From positions 1 through 23,758 of the forward strand of contig SLAO01000043.1 of assembly GCA_007126835.1 (NCBI GenBank): a DNA stretch of 23,758 bases, written 5' to 3'. Position numbers and translations under genes: made by a program. The notes below the pieces were generated by a model. That model had not been told where the DNA came from. It made no database searches and was given only the letters and a program-made list of their open reading frames with translations. The stretch comes from Nitriliruptorales bacterium (GTDB lineage: Bacteria; Actinomycetota; Nitriliruptoria; Euzebyales; Egibacteraceae). Shown here piece after piece: positions 7,101 to 14,789 of this stretch (its first letter is position 1; each line of letters begins with the position of its first letter).

Positions 7101-8753
7101 GTGTGGTCCCGCGACCAGAAGTCCATCCCCTTGTCGGCAGAAGCGCGAACGCTGCTGCGCACCGGCGCGGAGCAGCTCAGCCCTCCCGAAGTCATCCGGC
7201 TCATCCTGGGCGCCCCTGCCGACCTGCTGTTCGCCGGTGGGATCGGCACGTACGTCAAGGCCAACGACGAGACCCACGAAGACGCTGCCGACCGCGCGAA
7301 CGACGGCGTGCGCATCGATGCGTCGGCCCTGTCGGCCCGCGTGATCGGGGAGGGGGCAAACCTCGCGCTGACCCAGCGGGCGCGCATCCACTACAGCCGG
7401 CGCGGTGGCCGCTGCAACACCGACGCGATCGACAACGCGGCGGGTGTGGCGACCAGCGACAGCGAAGTGAACTTGAAGATCCTCCTCGCCGACGCCATCG
7501 CGCAGGGACGTCTCGCAAGCGACGAGCGCGACGCCCTGCTTGTCGCCGCCGAGCCCGAGGTCGCGACACGGGTGCTCGAGGACTGCGACGCGCAGACCCA
7601 CGCGCTCACCCGGGAGCTAGCCCGCAGCCCGGGTGGTCTCGACGCGTACGAGGAGCTGATGGCCGACCTCGAGCGGCGGGGTCGCCTGCACCGGGATGTC
7701 GAGGACCTTCCCGATGCCGAGGAGCTCGACCGTCGAGGGCGTGCCGGCGCCGGGCTCACCCGGCCCGAGCTGGCCCAGCTGCTGGCGTACGCCAAGCTGG
7801 ACCTGCGCGATGGCATCCTCGAGTCGACCCTCCCTGAGGATCCCGGCGTTCGGCCCCTGCTCATGGCGTACCTGCCGTCGGCCATCCGGGAGCGCTTCGC
7901 CGACATCGCCGAGGGCCACCGCCTTCGCCGGGAGCTGATCAGCACCCGGCTGGCGGGCACCGTGGTGGACGACATGGGCATCACCTGGGCCCGGCGTGTC
8001 GCCGACGAGCTCGGATCGACCTTGGCGACGACCGCCGCGGCCTACCGCGTCGCGCATCAGGTTCTGCAGGCCGGGCGGTGGTGGGACGACATCGCGGCGC
8101 TCGGCACCGAGGTGGAGCTGCGCACCCAGCTCGAACTCGACGCCACGGTCCGCGCTGCGGTGGACGCCTGCGCCCGATCCTACGCCCGACGGGACGGTCT
8201 GGAGGTCGAAGCGGCCATCGCGGCGGACGCCCCGGTGGTGGGGTCGGTCTGGACGGCATTGCGCGGCAGCGAGGCGAGCGCGCTGCGCGGGACCGTCACG
8301 CGGTGGGTGGGAGAGGGCGTGCCCGCTGACCTCGCCGAACGCGTGGCCGGGCTCGAGGCGATCGAGGCCCTGCCCGACGTGGCGTCGCTGGCCCGCGAGC
8401 GGGGCCATGCGGCCGACGACGTGGCCCGGGGGTTCGCGGCCGCGTCGGCGGTCCTGCCGATCCGGCCGCTGGAACGCCTGCTCGACCGCGCGGACCCCAC
8501 CGGTCGGTGGGCGCGGTGGCAGCGCGAAGGCCTGGCCGACGAGCTGCGGCGCACCCGCCGCGAGGCCGTGGCCGCCGCCTTGGCCGCCGATGGCGCACGC
8601 GACGCCGTCGAGGCGGTCAAGCAGTGGCTCGAGGCCACCTCGCATCGATGGGGTCGCGTGGAGTCCCTGGTCGCCGACCTCGAAAGCGCTGACGAGCAGG
8701 ACCTCGACGGCGTCGCCGTTGCCGCCCGGGTCCTGCGCGACGGGGTGAGCTAA
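4113..8753 (+). CDS. gdh: NAD-specific glutamate dehydrogenase, large (GDH2/GdhB) class
   Basis: About 1,546 residues from ATC 4113 (1,522 from GTG 4185), near the usual ~1,600 of this class. It oxidatively deaminates L-glutamate to 2-oxoglutarate with NAD. The N-terminal ACT-like regulatory part is recognisable by VEDVPLLLSTVTSTLGRRGL and VLHPVLGVRR. Further regulatory segments follow (SPVHRRDRMVEI; RILGLFAAEAHADPV). The catalytic core has GGLRHSDRREDVRAEVLGL (from ~763), MTKNAMIVPVGAKGGF (Lys788 a catalytic candidate) and LGDAFASGGSRGYDHKAMGI. The nucleotide domain has GIGDMSGDVFGN (~927), FAGGIGTYVKA, VIGEGANLALTQ and RCNTDAIDNAAG (~1100), and a long helical C-terminus ends the protein. 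The start is uncertain: ATC with perfect AGGAGG spacing is preferred because translation between 4113 and 4185 looks coding; GTG 4185, with GGAGGGG upstream, is the fallback. Last gene of the gerW-ACT-gdh operon. Confidence 0.93.
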   Translation: MATPSHVERLLTEVAEQLPGLEGPVRDGLARAVARRVPLSERDTDTVAALVAHGAAVLARRAPGELLVEVTPHEDGTRVDTAVEDVPLLLSTVTSTLGRRGLDPVRVLHPVLGVRRSEAGQLVAIEPARPAQTRESWIHAHLDAALDREAREALADELRDALDAARLVAGDYQEMRLRLEELEDDLRHMSGTQLRESPRELARLIGWLLNDRLVLLGVGEIGADGTHDDQGSLGLLRRGDVPALLVPPRDDSLLRVGRSAAKSPVHRRDRMVEIRVRGSDDRERRILGLFAAEAHADPVTEVPVGRRRLQAILDAEDLVEGSHDERVLRQLFGSLPLHEQLGADPEDLRRTLVPLLAAEERADVTLRYLLSDPEREAALLVTMPRDRFSSRVRERIQSMLRRRLDAAEIDYHLSMTRDEGVLLHFVARPPPGGPLVAPRADLLRREILDLTRSWEDGVGDALAERHEPGEVSRLKEAWLGRMPVSYRDRAGPAEAVADVEELDALDRSGEQMAMRLVATSEGSLRAKLYRRGPGVELSTLLPVLESLGLVVVDEVPHDLPNFGQLHDVLLRVPDDFPPPSDLRRRGPAAAATAIAVLQGRAEADDLNRLVLLSDLGWDDVAVLRAYRRYRRQLGTGFTEAYQNAALCEHPHVAGALLDLFAARLNPRLADQPEAIADARATTVAALEDVTRLDQDRILRGYLGLVDATLRTSRYIEPSPPTLALKLDSAAVPDVRPPVPHVETFVYAPELEGIHLRGGRVARGGLRHSDRREDVRAEVLGLMKAQMTKNAMIVPVGAKGGFVLKRWATDRDASVRRAYEAFVSALLDVTDNVQSGVAVPPPDVRPTDGEDSYLVVAPDRGTGRFSDLANAIALSRDYWLGDAFASGGSRGYDHKAMGITARGAWVAVRRHFAELGIDVDVDPFTVVGIGDMSGDVFGNAMRQSRAIRLVAAFDHRDVFLDPDPDPERTADERERLAALPRSSWQDFDRKLLSPGGGVWSRDQKSIPLSAEARTLLRTGAEQLSPPEVIRLILGAPADLLFAGGIGTYVKANDETHEDAADRANDGVRIDASALSARVIGEGANLALTQRARIHYSRRGGRCNTDAIDNAAGVATSDSEVNLKILLADAIAQGRLASDERDALLVAAEPEVATRVLEDCDAQTHALTRELARSPGGLDAYEELMADLERRGRLHRDVEDLPDAEELDRRGRAGAGLTRPELAQLLAYAKLDLRDGILESTLPEDPGVRPLLMAYLPSAIRERFADIAEGHRLRRELISTRLAGTVVDDMGITWARRVADELGSTLATTAAAYRVAHQVLQAGRWWDDIAALGTEVELRTQLELDATVRAAVDACARSYARRDGLEVEAAIAADAPVVGSVWTALRGSEASALRGTVTRWVGEGVPADLAERVAGLEAIEALPDVASLARERGHAADDVARGFAAASAVLPIRPLERLLDRADPTGRWARWQREGLADELRRTRREAVAAALAADGARDAVEAVKQWLEATSHRWGRVESLVADLESADEQDLDGVAVAARVLRDGVS

Positions 8754-8775
8754 ACGCGTCGCCCGTGGCCGTAGC

Positions 8776-8788
8776 CTCCGGTGCGGAG
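8776..8788. terminator. weak stem-loop between convergent gdh and gltA
   Basis: CTCCG, a GTG loop, then CGGAG sits in the 60-base gap between two convergent genes; a wider pair CGCGTC (8755-8760) and GACGCG (8799-8804) encloses it. There is no T-run on either strand, so it is at best a weak or factor-assisted bidirectional terminator. Confidence 0.3.
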
Positions 8789-8813
8789 TCTGGGGGGAGA
8801 CGCGCCGCGGAGC

Positions 8814-10103
<1,290 letters not shown>

Positions 10104-10242
10104 CTGGCTGTCCCTCTCGCCGACGGACGCGGTGGCCGCGTGGGGCGTACGTGGGCGACAGCCTACCCCGGCAGGCGCCACCGGCAGTAGCCTCGAAGGC
10201 GTCGGACGCGGGGACGGGGGACCCTTGTGGGTGTGGCTGCGC

Positions 10243-10248
10243 TATGTT
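10243..10248 (+). promoter_or_regulatory. candidate -10 element upstream of the GH13_18 phosphorylase gene
   Basis: TATGTT lies 35 bases before the ATG at 10284 in the divergent gap with gltA. It matches four of six positions of the -10 consensus. A TTGTGG nearby is too close (12 bases) to be its -35 box. Confidence 0.28.
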
Positions 10249-10283
10249 GCGCGCCGGCCGGCAGCAGGTGGAGGAGCGATGCG

Positions 10284-12053
10284 ATGACGACGAGCGCAAC
10301 CGAGCCTGCCGTCCTAGACCAGGCCAGCTCGGAGCGGATCCGCCGCCACCTCGAGGTGCTCTACGACGAGCGAACCGTCGCCGACTACCACCCGCGCATG
10401 GTGCGGCTGTGCGAAGGGTTCGCGGCACGCCTGTGGGATCGTCCCGTGCCCGACCCGGTGACCCAGGACGACGTCCTGCTGATCACCTACGGCGACCAGA
10501 TCCGCGAGCCCGACCGCCGTCCCCTCCAGTCGCTCCGGGAGTTCGTCGCCGAGCACCTCCAGGGGCTGGTCTCGGGCCTCCACCTGCTGCCGCACTTCCC
10601 GTCGACGTCCGATGACGGCTTCGCGGTCAGCGACTACTTCTCGGTTGACCCGGCCCTGGGCACCTGGAGGGACGTGCTGCGGCTCGCGCAGGACCAGGAC
10701 GTGATGTTCGACGCCGTGGTCAACCACACCTCCGCGTCGGCGACGTGGTTTCGGCGCTGGACCCGCGACGAGGCAGCGTTCCGTGACTTCTACCTGAGCC
10801 TGGACCCGGAGGCGGATACGTCGTCGGTGGTGAGGCCGCGGGCCTCCCCATTGCTGACGCCGTTCGAGACGGTCAGGGGACTGGAGTGGGTGTGGACCAC
10901 CTTCTCCAGCGACCAGGTGGACCTGGCCTATCACAACCCCGAGGTGCTCCTCGCGATGTGCGAGGTGCTGCTCAGCTACGTCGAGCATGGCGCCCGGCTG
11001 CTGCGACTCGACGCCATCGCGTTCCTCTGGAAGCGCCTCGGGACCAGCTGCGTGCACCTGCCCGAGACCCACGAGGTGGTCAAGCTTTGGCGTACCATCC
11101 TCGACGCGGTGGCCCCGGGAACCCTTCTGGTCACCGAGACCAACGTCCCCCACACCGAGAACGTCAGCTACTTCGGCGACGGCACCGACGAGGCGCACCT
11201 GGTCTACCAGTTCCCACTGCCGCCGCTGACTTTGTCGGCGTTCCACCTGGCCGACGCGTCGATGCTCGGCGAGTGGATCGCCTCGCTGACGACCCCGTCT
11301 TCGTCCACCTGGTTCCTCAACTTTCTCGGCTCGCACGACGGCATCGGGCTGCGCCCCGCCGAGGGGCTGTTGACCGCCGGCGAGATCGAGCACCTGTGTG
11401 AGCTATCGCGCGCGCACGGTGGCGGGGTCAGCTATCGGGCGCAGCCGGACGGTTCGTTGACCCCCTACGAGCTGAACACCGGATTCTTCGATGCGCTCAA
11501 CCCCGTCGACGTCGACGAGCCCGAGGAACGTCGCGTCAGGCGCTTCCTCGCCGCGCACTCGATCCTGTTCGCGTTGGCTGGAGTGCCGCTGCTGTACGTG
11601 CAAGCGGCGCTGGGAAGCAGCAACTGGCTCGACGGCGTCCGCGAGACCGGGCGTCTGCGGACGATCAACCGGCGCAAGTTCGACCGAGACGAACTCGAGG
11701 CCGAGCTGGCCCAACCGGGCTCACGGCGCCGGCAGGTCCTCGACGGGCTGCGCGCACTGCTGACGGCGCGGCGGGCCGAACCGGCCTTCCACCCTTCCGG
11801 GCCCCAGCGGGTGCTCCCGACTCCAGCGCCCGTGCTGGGCCTCGAGCGGTTCTCGCCGGATGGTCGGCGCTGCGTGCTCGCCCTCACCAACGTCTCCGGG
11901 CGCCCTCAGACGCTGCGACTCGGGCCCGCCCCTTGGCTGTCCGCCACGTTCGTCGACCTCCTCGAGGGGGACAAGGTGCGCGGGCACAGCGATGGCTTCC
12001 TCGAGGTCGGGTTGGTGCCCTACGGGGTCCGCTGGCTCGGACGGGACGCCTAA
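10284..12053 (+). CDS. ggaP: GH13_18 sugar phosphorylase, probably glucosylglycerate phosphorylase
   Basis: A 589-residue cytoplasmic alpha-amylase-fold enzyme of the sucrose phosphorylase subfamily. After an N-terminal helix comes LITYGDQI, then GLHLLPHFPSTSDDGFAVSD and DAVVNHTSASATWFRRW. The catalytic triad is Asp243 (nucleophile, LLRLDAIAFLWKRLGTSC), Glu285 (acid/base, LLVTETNVPHTEN) and Asp352 (FLGSHDGIGLRP). The residues after the nucleophile, FLWKRLGTSCVHLPETHEVV, resemble glucosylglycerate phosphorylases rather than classic sucrose phosphorylases (GYGAKEAGTSCF type). The reaction would be reversible phosphorolysis of glucosylglycerate to glucose 1-phosphate and glycerate. The convergent neighbour is gpgS, which makes the phosphorylated precursor of the same solute; this supports the substrate. 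ATG 10284 is chosen because GGAGGAG is 7 bases upstream; an in-frame upstream start at 10227 lacks this. Substrate is inferred, not proven. Confidence 0.85.
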   Translation: MTTSATEPAVLDQASSERIRRHLEVLYDERTVADYHPRMVRLCEGFAARLWDRPVPDPVTQDDVLLITYGDQIREPDRRPLQSLREFVAEHLQGLVSGLHLLPHFPSTSDDGFAVSDYFSVDPALGTWRDVLRLAQDQDVMFDAVVNHTSASATWFRRWTRDEAAFRDFYLSLDPEADTSSVVRPRASPLLTPFETVRGLEWVWTTFSSDQVDLAYHNPEVLLAMCEVLLSYVEHGARLLRLDAIAFLWKRLGTSCVHLPETHEVVKLWRTILDAVAPGTLLVTETNVPHTENVSYFGDGTDEAHLVYQFPLPPLTLSAFHLADASMLGEWIASLTTPSSSTWFLNFLGSHDGIGLRPAEGLLTAGEIEHLCELSRAHGGGVSYRAQPDGSLTPYELNTGFFDALNPVDVDEPEERRVRRFLAAHSILFALAGVPLLYVQAALGSSNWLDGVRETGRLRTINRRKFDRDELEAELAQPGSRRRQVLDGLRALLTARRAEPAFHPSGPQRVLPTPAPVLGLERFSPDGRRCVLALTNVSGRPQTLRLGPAPWLSATFVDLLEGDKVRGHSDGFLEVGLVPYGVRWLGRDA

Positions 12054-12071
12054 GCCGGTCCCTGCGACTCG

Positions 12072-13052
12072 CTACCGCGTTGCCACCGACGTGATCGGGG
12101 GGCGCTGCACCACGGTGACATCGCGCGTCTCGGGCCGCATCTGCCCATCGTCGCTACGCGCGAACTGCACGTACCGTCCCGGCGGGGCACCGTCGGCGCC
12201 GAAGACCCCCGACAGCGACAGGCGCGCCTCCGCGTCGAGTCGCAGGAACGCCACCTGCGAGATCGCGTAGGCCATCCGCGACAGCGCATCGAGCGGTTGG
12301 TTGTGGTGGATGCGCTCGCCGACGTCCACCTGGGCGATCGCGTCTATGCCCACCGCTTCGAGGGTGTCGACGAGCATGCCCAGCTCGACGCCGTAGCCGG
12401 TGAAGAAGGGGATGGCCTCGAGCAGGTCGCGCCGACCGGCGTACTCGCCCGACAGGGGCTGGATCAAGCCACCCAGCGGTGGCCAGAGCAGGTTGAGCAG
12501 GGGGCGGGCCAGCAGCTCGGTCACGCGTCCCCCACCCGAGGGCTGCAGCTGGCCCTCGGTCTGGAGCGGGCGCTCGTAGAAGGCCTTGACCAGGGCCACA
12601 TCCGGCGCCAGCAGCAGAGGCGTCAGCAGCCCGACGACGAAGTCGGGGCTTGGGTTCTTGATGTCGCTGTCGACGAAGGCGACCACGTCGCCCGAGGTGA
12701 CCGTCAGGCTGCGCCACAGGGCGTCGCCCTTACCCAAGCATGGACCGTAGTCGGGCAGGACGTTTGCATCGGCGTGCACCCGCGCTCCGGCTCTGGCCGC
12801 CAGATCCGGCGTACCGTCGGTCGACCCGCCGTCCATGACCACCAGCTCGTCTACCAGCGAGCCTGACAGCTCTGCGACGGCGGCGACCATCCCCTCGACG
12901 GTCTCGGCCTCGTTGCGGGCCGGCAGGACGACCGACACCGACACGCCCTGCTCCCGCTTGTGCGCGACGAGCTGCGAGACGGTGGCGTCCCGGGCGCTGA
13001 ACGTGCGGTTGTCGAACCAGGCAGCGAGGTCGGGCGGCGGTGGGGTTGTCAT
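12072..13052 (-). CDS. gpgS: glucosyl-3-phosphoglycerate synthase (GT81)
   Basis: A 326-residue GT-A glycosyltransferase that makes glucosyl-3-phosphoglycerate from an NDP-glucose and 3-phosphoglycerate, first step to glucosylglycerate or methylglucose polysaccharide. Features in order: N-terminal AAWFDNRTFSARDATVSQLV typical of GpgS, nucleotide-binding VVLPARNEAETV (41-52), VVMDGGSTDGT, GKGDALWRSL (107-116), metal-binding VDSDIKNP with Asp128/Asp130, then ALVKAFYERPL and PLSGEYAGRRDLLEAIPF, and the acceptor-site region ERIHHNQPLDALSRMAYAI. Its ATG overlaps the cupredoxin TGA by one base (TGATG at 13054-13050), with GAGGAC just upstream as ribosome binding site, so translation is coupled to that gene. 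The matching phosphatase gene (gpgP) is not in the window. The 3' end is 18 bases from the convergent phosphorylase gene. Confidence 0.92.
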   Translation of the reverse strand: MTTPPPPDLAAWFDNRTFSARDATVSQLVAHKREQGVSVSVVLPARNEAETVEGMVAAVAELSGSLVDELVVMDGGSTDGTPDLAARAGARVHADANVLPDYGPCLGKGDALWRSLTVTSGDVVAFVDSDIKNPSPDFVVGLLTPLLLAPDVALVKAFYERPLQTEGQLQPSGGGRVTELLARPLLNLLWPPLGGLIQPLSGEYAGRRDLLEAIPFFTGYGVELGMLVDTLEAVGIDAIAQVDVGERIHHNQPLDALSRMAYAISQVAFLRLDAEARLSLSGVFGADGAPPGRYVQFARSDDGQMRPETRDVTVVQRPPITSVATR

Positions 13053-13696
13053 CAGTCCTCGGTCGTGAAGGTGCCTTCCATGGTGGCCCGGTGCCCGGGG
13101 ATGCTGCAGTAGTAGGTGTATTCCTCACCGGGCTCGAGTTCTACCTCCCCAACGTCGACGGCCCCGCCGGGCGCCTCGACGACCAGCTCGTCACCGAGCT
13201 CCTCGATCACGACGTTGTGGTCGGCCGCTCCCTCGTTGATGATCGCGAACGTGACCGTTCCCGACGGCACCGTGTCGGGCGCCTGAGTGTAGATGTTGTC
13301 CTCGGTCACGAACTCGATCGCATCGTCGGGGATCTCCTCCTCGACGTCCTCGTCGACGTCCTCCGCTTCGGCGACGTCGTTCTCCTCTTCGAGGGTCGGG
13401 GGCGTGATCTCCCGGGGACCGACGTTCCAGGCGGCTGCTCCCGCCCCGACCACGGCGACCAGGCCGACGACGACCCCCACGCCGATGGCGCGGGAGTTCA
13501 GGTGACGACGGGCGGCGATCATCGCGCCCACCCCGAGCACGTACGCCGCGATCAGCAGCGCGATGATGGTCGCCGCCGCCGCAGGGATGGCCAGGAACAC
13601 CCGCGACAGGCTGAAGGTGAACAGGCCGATTCCGGCGAGCACCCCGATCGGCAGAGCGATCGGCGTCACGACGCGGTTGCGGAAGTCTGGATTCAT
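13052..13696 (-). CDS. membrane-anchored cupredoxin-domain protein
   Basis: A 214-residue protein. The N-terminal half has three hydrophobic helices (about 12-32, 36-60, 70-90). An acidic, Glu/Asp-rich linker (about 103-127) joins it to a C-terminal cupredoxin domain (about 127-212). The type 1 copper ligands are visible: His160 (GAADHNVVIEE), Cys197, His202 and Met206 in YYCSIPGHRATMEG. The copper domain should face the cell exterior. It follows ctaF by 128 bases on the same strand and overlaps gpgS. A role as electron carrier to, or copper donor for, the caa3 oxidase is inferred from position only. ATG 13696 has a weak ribosome binding site; no better start is seen. Confidence 0.88.
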   Translation of the reverse strand: MNPDFRNRVVTPIALPIGVLAGIGLFTFSLSRVFLAIPAAAATIIALLIAAYVLGVGAMIAARRHLNSRAIGVGVVVGLVAVVGAGAAAWNVGPREITPPTLEEENDVAEAEDVDEDVEEEIPDDAIEFVTEDNIYTQAPDTVPSGTVTFAIINEGAADHNVVIEELGDELVVEAPGGAVDVGEVELEPGEEYTYYCSIPGHRATMEGTFTTED

Positions 13697-13824
13697 GATC
13701 TCGCGTGACCGCCTTCGTTTCGGGTCCGACGCGGCGGCCTGGGTGTCGCGCCCGACTCGGATGGCAGGACGGGGCCGCTGCGACGCGCAGGGGAAGTCGT
13801 GGGGGGCTCAGTGGTCATGGGGCG

Positions 13825-14139
13825 TCAGAACGTCAGCAAGATGGTGGTGACGAAGAACAGCAGCGAGGCGGCGATCACGCCCGTCCAGAACAGGCGGCGG
13901 AACCAGCGGCTGTCGAAGCGCAGGTGCATGAACCACAAGACGACGAGCACGAACTTGGCCGCGGTGAGGGCAAGCAGCGCGGGGACGGCGACCTGCCGGG
14001 GCACGTCGGCGTAGTACAGCCCGACCTCGATCGCGGTCAGGACCGCGAGGATCACCCCGATCTCGACGTACTCCTTGACGCCGGGATGATGGTGCTCCTC
14101 GCCGGAGGCGTGCGGCTCCTTCGTCTCGGTGTCGGCCAT
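13825..14139 (-). CDS. ctaF: cytochrome c oxidase subunit IV (CtaF/COX4 prokaryotic type)
   Basis: A 104-residue small membrane protein. A His-rich N-terminus (GEEHHHPGVKEYVEIGVILA) leads into three hydrophobic helices at about 24-43, 49-72 and 82-103. The stretch AAKFVLVVLWFMHLRFDSRW (about 60-79) is the hallmark of the bacterial COX IV/CyoD-like family. This subunit helps assemble or stabilise the oxidase and binds no cofactor. The ATG is preceded by GGAG and lies only 6 bases after the ctaE stop, so it is translated with ctaE. Confidence 0.92.
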   Translation of the reverse strand: MADTETKEPHASGEEHHHPGVKEYVEIGVILAVLTAIEVGLYYADVPRQVAVPALLALTAAKFVLVVLWFMHLRFDSRWFRRLFWTGVIAASLLFFVTTILLTF

Positions 14140-14145
14140 GAGCTC

Positions 14146-14754
14146 CTACTCCGCCGGGATGAGGTAGACGACCGTGAAGATGATGATCCAGACGATGTCC
14201 ACGAAGTGCCAGTACAGACCGACGTTCTCGACGATCTCCGACTTGCGCCGCTCCAGCTTGCCGGCCAGCGACCGTCCCCACAGGGTCAGCAGCATCAACA
14301 CCCCGACTCCCACGTGGACCCCATGGAAGCCGGTCAGGACGTAGAACGAGGTGGTGAACGGAGAGGTCGACATCCGCATGCCCTCTTCCATGAACACCGT
14401 GAACTCGTAGATCTGGCCGGACAGGAAGGTCGCGCCCATCAGCGCCGTGGCCAGCAGCCACGTGCGCATGCGGCGATCGTCGCCCTGCTGCGCTCCCGAC
14501 AGGGCAAGCACGACGCCAAGCGAGGACATCAGCAGGATGAACGTCGACACCGACGTGAACGGGATGTCGTAGATCGTGCTGGGGTTGATCTCCGGCGCGT
14601 CGCCGAAGGCGTTCACGTAGATCAGGTACGCCGCGATCAGCGCGCCGAAGAAAAGGCACTCCGAGCCGATCATGGCCCACATGCCCATCTTCTCGTTCGA
14701 CAGGCCGAGGGTCGTCTCGTGCTGGGGCGTGGGCGCCGCAGGCTCCGATGCCAT
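14146..14754 (-). CDS. ctaE: cytochrome c oxidase subunit III
   Basis: A 202-residue protein with five membrane helices, the short form of subunit III. Recognisable stretches are NEKMGMWAMIGSECLFFGAL (helix 1), TSVSTFILLMSSLGVVLAL, MGATFLSGQIYEFTVFM (the Glu-containing helix), TSFYVLTGFHGVHVGVGVLM (with the conserved G-F-H-G-x-H-V) and the C-terminal VGLYWHFVDIVWIIIFTVVY (W-H-F-V-D-x-V-W). The frame is open about 127 codons further upstream, but that stretch overlaps ctaD on the same strand and is not subunit III, so ATG 14754 (GAGGAAGG about 12 bases before) is the start. The gap to ctaD is 35 bases. Confidence 0.96.
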   Translation of the reverse strand: MASEPAAPTPQHETTLGLSNEKMGMWAMIGSECLFFGALIAAYLIYVNAFGDAPEINPSTIYDIPFTSVSTFILLMSSLGVVLALSGAQQGDDRRMRTWLLATALMGATFLSGQIYEFTVFMEEGMRMSTSPFTTSFYVLTGFHGVHVGVGVLMLLTLWGRSLAGKLERRKSEIVENVGLYWHFVDIVWIIIFTVVYLIPAE

Positions 14755-14789
14755 CTGTGTCGCTACCTTCCTCGCCGGATGCGCCGGGG

